Shown one piece after another: positions 59,280-64,000 of a DNA stretch of 64,000 nt (its first letter is position 1; each line of letters opens with the position of its first letter). Source of the stretch: Streptomyces sp. NBC_00433 (GTDB lineage: Bacteria; Actinomycetota; Actinomycetes; Streptomycetales; Streptomycetaceae); NCBI GenBank assembly GCA_036015235.1, contig CP107926.1:4545501-4609500 (forward strand), given 5' to 3'. Position numbers and translations under genes: made by a program. The notes under the pieces are model-generated. The model worked only from the letters and a program-made list of their open reading frames with translations. It had not been told where the DNA came from and made no database searches.

Positions 59280-60241
59280 TGACCGTGACGACAACAGGAC
59301 CCGTGATGGTGGTCACCGAGGCGGACGACCCGACCGCCGACATGGTCATCACCGAACTCAATCGGCGGGCTGTGCCGGTGGTCAGGTTCAACCCGGCCGA
59401 CATCGGCGGGGATCTGGCGGTCTCGGCCCGGTTCGGCACCGGCCCCGCTCTCCTGTCAGGGCAGGTGCGCACCCCGTCGAGAACCGCCGACCTGAGCGGC
59501 ATCCGCTCGCTCTACTGGCGCCGACCGACCTGGCCGGCCTTCGAGCACCTGGGCGAGGCGGACGCCCGCTTCGCCGCCGCCCAGGTGCGGCACGGGCTCG
59601 GCGGGGTGCTCTACGGGCTGCCCGGCTGCCGTTACGTCAACCACCCGCTGCGGAATGCCGAAGCCGAGCACAAGCCGCTCCAACTCGCGGTCGCCCGCCG
59701 CCTGGGGCTCACCGTGCCGCCCACCCTGGTGACCAACGACCTGGGCGAGGCACGTCGGTTCATAGGATCCCACCGGGACGCCATCCACAAAGTGCTGCGC
59801 TGGACGCCGTACAGGCAGGGTGGCACGGGGCTGACGACCTGGACCGAGCCGGTCACCGCCGACGAACTCGACGCATCGGTCACGGTGGTGCCGCACCTCT
59901 TCCAGGCTCGGGTGGACAAGGTCGCCGACCTGCGGGTCGTGGTGGTCGGCGATCAGGTGTTCGCGGTACGGATCGACTCCGACCTGCTGGACTGGCGGAA
60001 GGACTACAGCGCCCTCGGCTACGTCGTCGTCGATCTACCGGACAGCTTGGAGAAGGCGCTGGTCGCGTATCTGGAGCAGTTCGGGCTGAGCAGCGGCAGC
60101 TTCGATCTCGCCGTCGACCGCGCGGGGGACTTCCACTGGCTTGAGCTGAACCCGAACGGCCAGTGGGGTTGGCTGGAGGACGAGACGGGGCTGCCGCTGA
60201 CCGTCGCCTTCGCCGACCTGCTCGAAGGAGGGGGAGCATGA
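59279..60241 (+). CDS. tgmB: ATP-grasp ribosomal peptide maturase
   Basis: The 320-residue ligase has a MvdD/RimK-like N-terminal domain (MVVTEADDPTADMVITELNR; SLYWRRPTWP). An ATP-grasp domain follows (HKVLRWTPYRQGG, DLRVVVVGDQVFAVRI) with the metal-binding ELNPNGQWGWLE near residues 289-300. It is expected to form ester or amide bonds between side chains of the precursor peptide, recognised through its leader. It overlaps both neighbours by a few bases, so the three are one coupled operon. Confidence 0.92.
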   Translation: MTVTTTGPVMVVTEADDPTADMVITELNRRAVPVVRFNPADIGGDLAVSARFGTGPALLSGQVRTPSRTADLSGIRSLYWRRPTWPAFEHLGEADARFAAAQVRHGLGGVLYGLPGCRYVNHPLRNAEAEHKPLQLAVARRLGLTVPPTLVTNDLGEARRFIGSHRDAIHKVLRWTPYRQGGTGLTTWTEPVTADELDASVTVVPHLFQARVDKVADLRVVVVGDQVFAVRIDSDLLDWRKDYSALGYVVVDLPDSLEKALVAYLEQFGLSSGSFDLAVDRAGDFHWLELNPNGQWGWLEDETGLPLTVAFADLLEGGGA

Positions 60242-61413
60242 CCCCGTCCGACACCGCGGCCGAGCGCCGTGCCCTCGCCGACCGGCTTGAGGCGGGCGGC
60301 GGACTGTCCGATCCCGCGTGGCGGGCTGCCGTCGAGGCCGTGCCCCGCGAACTGTTCCTGCGGCCGGGGGTGTTCCTGCCCACCGGGGACGGCTGGTGGC
60401 GGCCGATCACCGCCCCGGATTCCGGGTCGAGCGAGTGGGTGGGAATCGCCTACAGCGACCAGTCGCTCGTCACCCAACTCGACGGGCACCTGACCGCCGA
60501 TCAGGTCGACGCACCCGTCCGGGGCTTTCCGACCTCTTCCTCCACCGTTCCGGCCACGGTCCTGCGCATGGTCGAGGCCCTGGAAGTCCGGGACGGCGAC
60601 CGCGTGCTCGAAGTCGGCACCGGGACCGGGTATTCGACCGCGCTGATGTGCCACCGGCTCGGCGAGGACAACGTCACGAGCGTGGAGGTGGACCCGGGCG
60701 TCGCCCGCCGGGCGGACGCCGCGCTGGAGGCGGCCGGCTACTCGACCTGGACGGTCACCGGGGACGGCCTGCTCGGCCACCCGTACCGCGCCCCGTACGA
60801 CAAGGTGATCGCGACCTGCGCGGTCCGCCGCATCCCCTATGCCTGGGTCCGGCAGACCAGACCCGGCGGGACCATCCTCGCCACGGTGGGCTCCTGGCCG
60901 TACGGCACCGGTCTGGCCAGGCTCACGGTCATGGACGACGGGACGGCCGAGGGCCGGATCATCGGGCGTTCCTCCTTCATGCCTGCCCGTTCGCAGGCCG
61001 TGGTGCCGCTCGCCGGGGATCTCTCCGGCCGGGCCGCCTACGCGGACACCGAGCGCCGCACGCCGATCGCGCCCCGGCTGCTGGAGGAGTGGACGCCTGC
61101 CTTCCTCGCCCAGCTCGCCGCTCCAGGCGCCCAGCCGCTCCAGGCGGTGAGTGACGGCAACGGGCAGACGGTTCACTACCTGTTCGACCCCGGGCGGGAG
61201 TCCTTCGCCGAGCTGACGGAGGACGCCACCGGTCGGACCGTCCGCCAGGGCGGCCCCGTGGCCCTCTGGGACGCCGTCGAGCAGGCCCTCACCGCCTGGC
61301 AGGACTCCGGCCGCCCGGACATCGCCACAGTGCGGCTCCGGGTCACCGCCGAGGCGCACTCCTACTGGATCGGCGAGCAGCCCGCTCTGCGGTGGGAGCA
61401 CCGTCTGGCGTGA
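60238..61413 (+). CDS. tgmC: PCMT-like methyltransferase of the ATP-grasp peptide system
   Basis: The 391-residue protein has a protein L-isoaspartyl methyltransferase core. VPRELFLRPGVFLP, a GFPTSSSTVPATVLRMVEAL active-site region and SAM motif EVGTGTGYST (125-134) are visible. About 170 extra C-terminal residues follow. In fuscimiditide biosynthesis such an enzyme methylates an Asp, which then closes to an aspartimide; the same is expected here. ATG 60238 overlaps the ligase stop (ATGA). Confidence 0.92.
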   Translation: MTPSDTAAERRALADRLEAGGGLSDPAWRAAVEAVPRELFLRPGVFLPTGDGWWRPITAPDSGSSEWVGIAYSDQSLVTQLDGHLTADQVDAPVRGFPTSSSTVPATVLRMVEALEVRDGDRVLEVGTGTGYSTALMCHRLGEDNVTSVEVDPGVARRADAALEAAGYSTWTVTGDGLLGHPYRAPYDKVIATCAVRRIPYAWVRQTRPGGTILATVGSWPYGTGLARLTVMDDGTAEGRIIGRSSFMPARSQAVVPLAGDLSGRAAYADTERRTPIAPRLLEEWTPAFLAQLAAPGAQPLQAVSDGNGQTVHYLFDPGRESFAELTEDATGRTVRQGGPVALWDAVEQALTAWQDSGRPDIATVRLRVTAEAHSYWIGEQPALRWEHRLA

Positions 61414-61526
61414 CGACCGCCGCGTCGCCGTACGCCCACGTGCACGTCACTCGCTGCGGGCCGCGGGCCGTCCGGCGGCCGGTTGTCCGGGGGCGCGGCC
61501 GCCGGGCCGACCCGTACCGTGTGCGC

Positions 61527-62144
61527 ATGCTGCGCACCCTCCTCCCCTTCCTCGGCGCCTGCACGCTGATCGCCGCGTCGCCCGGGCCGAGCACGATGCT
61601 GATCGTGCGGCAGTCGCTGCGCAGCCGGCGGGCCGGCTTCCTCACCGTGCTGGGGAACGAGACGGGGGTCTTCGTGTGGGGTACGGTCGCCGCGCTCGGG
61701 CTCACCGCGCTGCTCGCGGCCTCGGAAGTGGCGTATGACGTCATGCGGGTCGTGGGCGCGGTGACGCTGATCGGCTTCGGGGTCAGGACGCTGCTGGACG
61801 CCCGGCGCGGGCCGCGCGAGGAGGAGGCGGGGCCGGCGGCCGTGCGGACGGGGCCGGCCTCCTACCGCTCCGGGCTGCTGCTCAACCTGGCCAACCCCAA
61901 GGCAGCGGTCTTCGCCATGTCGTTCCTGCCGCAGTTCGTGCCGGCGGGCGCGCCGCGGCTGCCCGCGATGATCGGCCTCGCCGCGCTGTGGGCGGTCTTC
62001 GAGGTCGGCTACTACGGGCTGTACGTGTGGTTCGTCGGCCGCCTGCAGCACGTCATCTCGCGGGCGGCCGTACGCAGGCGTCTTGAGCAGGTCTCCGGGG
62101 GAGTCCTGCTGCTGCTCGGCATACGGATGGCCGTCGAGGGCTGA
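61527..62144 (+). CDS. LysE/RhtB-family exporter
   Basis: The 205-residue protein has six membrane helices and the family start PFLGACTLIAASPGPSTMLI, NLANPKAAVFAMSFLPQFV and GGVLLLLGIRMAVEG. It exports amino acids or similar small molecules. TACCGT before GTG 61521/ATG 61527 suggests a leaderless or short-leader mRNA. It begins 113 bp after the RiPP operon, so a role in peptide export is unlikely. Confidence 0.87.
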   Translation: MLRTLLPFLGACTLIAASPGPSTMLIVRQSLRSRRAGFLTVLGNETGVFVWGTVAALGLTALLAASEVAYDVMRVVGAVTLIGFGVRTLLDARRGPREEEAGPAAVRTGPASYRSGLLLNLANPKAAVFAMSFLPQFVPAGAPRLPAMIGLAALWAVFEVGYYGLYVWFVGRLQHVISRAAVRRRLEQVSGGVLLLLGIRMAVEG

Positions 62145-62159
62145 GGGTGCCCCCCGCGG

Positions 62160-62381
62160 TCACTTCGCCGCCGGGGCGCCGCGGACGGTGAGGTCGGCCA
62201 GCAGGGACTCGGTGGCGGCCGCCACCGCTTCCACCGCCGCGTCGAAGGCCTCCTGGTTGTGGGCCGCGGGGGCGCGGAAGCCGGAAATCTTGCGTACGTA
62301 CTGCAGCGCGGCCGCGCGGATGTCCTCGTCGTGGACCTCGGGGGTCATCGGGGGGCGCAGGGTCTTGATGCTTCGGCACAT
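62160..62381 (-). CDS. DUF2277 family protein
   Basis: The 73-residue protein starts MCRSIKTLRPP and contains EDIRAAALQYVRKISGFRAP, which define this small actinobacterial family. No function is known. It converges with the exporter, with 15 bases between stops. Confidence 0.88.
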   Translation of the reverse strand: MCRSIKTLRPPMTPEVHDEDIRAAALQYVRKISGFRAPAAHNQEAFDAAVEAVAAATESLLADLTVRGAPAAK

Positions 62382-62534
62382 GCCTCCAGTGTGCCGCGCG
62401 GGTCCGACAGCCCGGCGCTCCCGGCCGAGCGGGGCCGGCCCGCGGAAGGCGCTCGGTCGGGCCGGAAGCTCAACAACCCGACCGCTCCTGCCTCTTGGCT
62501 CACAGCCAGCACCGGTGCTTCAATGCCTTCCATT

Positions 62535-62555
62535 GGTTAGGAACCTTTCCTAACC
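62535..62555. promoter_or_regulatory. CsnR-type palindromic operator
   Basis: GGTTAGGAA (62535-62543) and TTCCTAACC (62547-62555) form a perfect palindrome around CCT, 62 bp before the chitosanase start. It matches from memory the operator bound by CsnR, the ROK-family repressor of chitosanase genes in streptomycetes. No csnR gene is in the window. Confidence 0.8.
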
Positions 62556-62616
62556 GCACCGCCACGCACCGCAGGTGGCCGCCCCGCCACGGGCGCGGCC
62601 GGAAACGGAGACGCAC

Positions 62617-63546
62617 GTGCACCAGGCCCCCCACGATGCCACCACCAGCACCACGGAAAACCCCACCGGCACCCCCCGCACCCGGCGCCCCAGCCGCCGC
62701 ATCGCCCTGATCGCCGCGGCCGGCGTACTGGCCGGCGGCGGCGCCTCCCTCGCGCTCGCCGGCACCGGACAGGCGGCGACCCCCGCGGCGCAGCACCGTA
62801 CGAGCGCGGCGGCGCCCGCGGCCACCGGCACGGGCCTGGCCGACTCGCACAAGAAGGAGATCGCGATGGAGCTGGTCTCCTCCGCCGAGAACTCCTCGCT
62901 GGACTGGAAGGCCCAGTACAAATACATCGAGGACATCGGCGACGGCCGCGGCTACACCGCCGGCATCATCGGCTTCTGCTCCGGCACCGGCGACATGCTG
63001 GAGCTGGTCCAGCACTACACCGACCTCAAACCCGGCAATGTGCTGGCGAAGTACCTCCCCGCGCTGGAGCAGGTGAACGGCACCGACTCGCACTCCGGCC
63101 TCGGCTCGGCCTTCGTCAGCGCCTGGAAGACCGCCGCGAAGGACACCGTCTTCCAGCAGGCGCAGAACGACGAGCGCGACGACGTCTACTTCAACCCGTC
63201 GGTGAACCAGGCCAAGTCCGACGGCCTCGGCACCCTCGGGCAGTTCATCTACTACGACGCCATCGTCATGCACGGCCCCGGCAACGACTCGGTCAGCTTC
63301 GGCGGCATCCGCAAGACCGCGATGAAGAAGGCCAAGACCCCGGCGCAGGGCGGCAACGAGACCACCTACCTCAACGCCTTCCTCGACGCCCGCAAGGCCG
63401 CGATGAAGACCGAGGACGCGCACGACGACACCAGCCGCGTCGACACCGAGCAGCGCCCCTTCCTCCAGGCGGGCAACCTCAACCTCGACCCGCCGCTGCA
63501 CTGGAAGACCTACGGGGACTCGTACCAGATCCTCACCCTGCCCTAG
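62617..63546 (+). CDS. Secreted GH46 chitosanase
   Basis: The 309-residue precursor has a twin-arginine-like signal (TRRPSRRIALIAAAG, cleavage near GQAATPA). A GH46 domain follows with catalytic Glu91 (SSAENSS) and Asp109 (EDIGDGRGYT). It hydrolyses beta-1,4 bonds of chitosan. GTG 62617 is chosen because GGAG stands before it; earlier in-frame codons lack an RBS. A CsnR-type palindrome precedes and a strong hairpin follows the gene, a complete single-gene unit induced by chitosan oligomers. Confidence 0.93.
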   Translation: MHQAPHDATTSTTENPTGTPRTRRPSRRIALIAAAGVLAGGGASLALAGTGQAATPAAQHRTSAAAPAATGTGLADSHKKEIAMELVSSAENSSLDWKAQYKYIEDIGDGRGYTAGIIGFCSGTGDMLELVQHYTDLKPGNVLAKYLPALEQVNGTDSHSGLGSAFVSAWKTAAKDTVFQQAQNDERDDVYFNPSVNQAKSDGLGTLGQFIYYDAIVMHGPGNDSVSFGGIRKTAMKKAKTPAQGGNETTYLNAFLDARKAAMKTEDAHDDTSRVDTEQRPFLQAGNLNLDPPLHWKTYGDSYQILTLP

Positions 63547-63552
63547 CGGTGG

Positions 63553-63596
63553 GCAGCGGCCCGGACGCGCCCGCCATCCCGCGTCCGGGCCGCTGC
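63553..63596 (+). terminator. Strong terminator after the chitosanase gene
   Basis: A perfect 17-bp stem (63553-63569 with 63580-63596; arm GCAGCGGCCCGGACGCG) and 10-base loop begin 7 bases after the stop codon. Confidence 0.85.
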
Positions 63597-63663
63597 TAGG
63601 CTCCGCCGTACCCCCGCAGAGGTCCGATGTCTGCGGGCCCGTACGAGGGAGGAACCACCGCCC

Positions 63664-64000
63664 ATGCTGCGCTACCAGCTGACCCACCCGACGATTCTGG
63701 CCGCGCTGGCCTCCGCTGGCCACGGCTCCCGGGTACTGATCAGCGACGGCCACTACCCGCACACCACCGGCGCCAACCCGGCCGCCCAGCGCGTCTACCT
63801 CAACCTCGCCCCCGACCGCCTGCTGGTCACCGAGGTGCTCGCCACCCTGACCGACGCGGCCCCCATCGAGTCCGCCACCGTCATGTCCCCGCCCCCCGCC
63901 CAGCCGGAACCCCCCGTCTTCGCCGACTTCCGCACCGCCCTCCCCCACCTCCCGTCCCTCGACACCCTGGACCGCTTCGCCTTCTACGACGCGGCCCGCG
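63664..64000 (+). CDS. RbsD/FucU family protein (truncated by the window end)
   Basis: ATG 63664 with GGGAGG upstream opens a frame that runs off the window after 112 residues (MLRYQLTHPTILAALASAG, then HGSRVLISDGHYP and RVYLNLAPDRLLVTEVL). These are the N-terminal motifs of RbsD/FucU sugar mutarotases, which interconvert pyranose and furanose or anomeric forms of ribose or fucose. The His and Asp of GHGSRVLISDGHYP are the expected active-site residues. Confidence 0.85.
   Translation, partial: MLRYQLTHPTILAALASAGHGSRVLISDGHYPHTTGANPAAQRVYLNLAPDRLLVTEVLATLTDAAPIESATVMSPPPAQPEPPVFADFRTALPHLPSLDTLDRFAFYDAAR

Overview
The window is chromosomal DNA of a high-GC actinomycete, almost certainly a Streptomycetaceae member (Streptomyces or a close relative). 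The evidence is the strong G/C preference at third codon positions, the frequent GTG starts and leaderless genes, the secreted GH10/CE1/CBM2 and GH46 enzymes, the STAND-WD40 regulator, the sIHF-like protein and an ATP-grasp RiPP cluster. No rRNA, tRNA, CRISPR array, prophage or intact insertion sequence was recognised. Layout: 1-9.2 kb holds a DUF4232-type lipoprotein divergent from an HTH membrane protein, a maleylpyruvate-isomerase-like protein, an ATP-grasp protein whose natural start looks non-canonical, and a 1265-residue HTH-STAND-WD40 protein. 9.4-16.1 kb is a xylan module: a LacI-type regulator, a cupin, a secreted GH10 xylanase and, divergently, a CE1 esterase plus a CE4 deacetylase, with CGAAA-type operator motifs in the shared promoter region. 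The xylanase and the esterase carry almost identical CBM2 ends in inverted orientation. 16.2-27.2 kb is rich in cell-envelope functions: a PGRP-type amidase, a class A PBP that has lost its transpeptidase motifs, two further CE4-like proteins (one with two metal ligands missing), and an OmpR-type two-component system with a GerMN lipoprotein. 27.4-33.9 kb holds a sedolisin protease, two unknown envelope proteins, and an ABC-ATPase/SpoIIE-phosphatase/HATPase fusion. 34.1-39.6 kb is an ABC exporter divergent from a NarL-type two-component system. 40.4-47 kb has a lipid-flippase-like membrane protein, an APC permease, small membrane proteins and aldo/keto reductases. 47-51.7 kb is the kdpFABC high-affinity K+ uptake operon with a 27-residue leader protein. 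51.9-56.3 kb has an sIHF-like protein, a TetR regulator/SDR pair and a reductase/deaminase pair resembling a split RibD. 56.3-61.4 kb is a compact graspetide-type RiPP locus (HTH regulator, HATPase, small HTH, precursor, ATP-grasp ligase, PCMT-like methyltransferase). 61.5-64 kb ends with a LysE exporter, a DUF2277 protein, a chitosanase behind a CsnR-type palindrome, and a truncated RbsD/FucU gene. Most promising for follow-up: the graspetide locus with its Ser/Thr/Asp-rich precursor tail, the ABC-SpoIIE-HATPase fusion lacking the ABC H-loop histidine, the class A PBP without SxxK and KTG, the CE4 protein without two metal ligands, and two genes whose Shine-Dalgarno sites point at ATA and ATC codons. 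All positions and motifs were read by eye; no database search was run.
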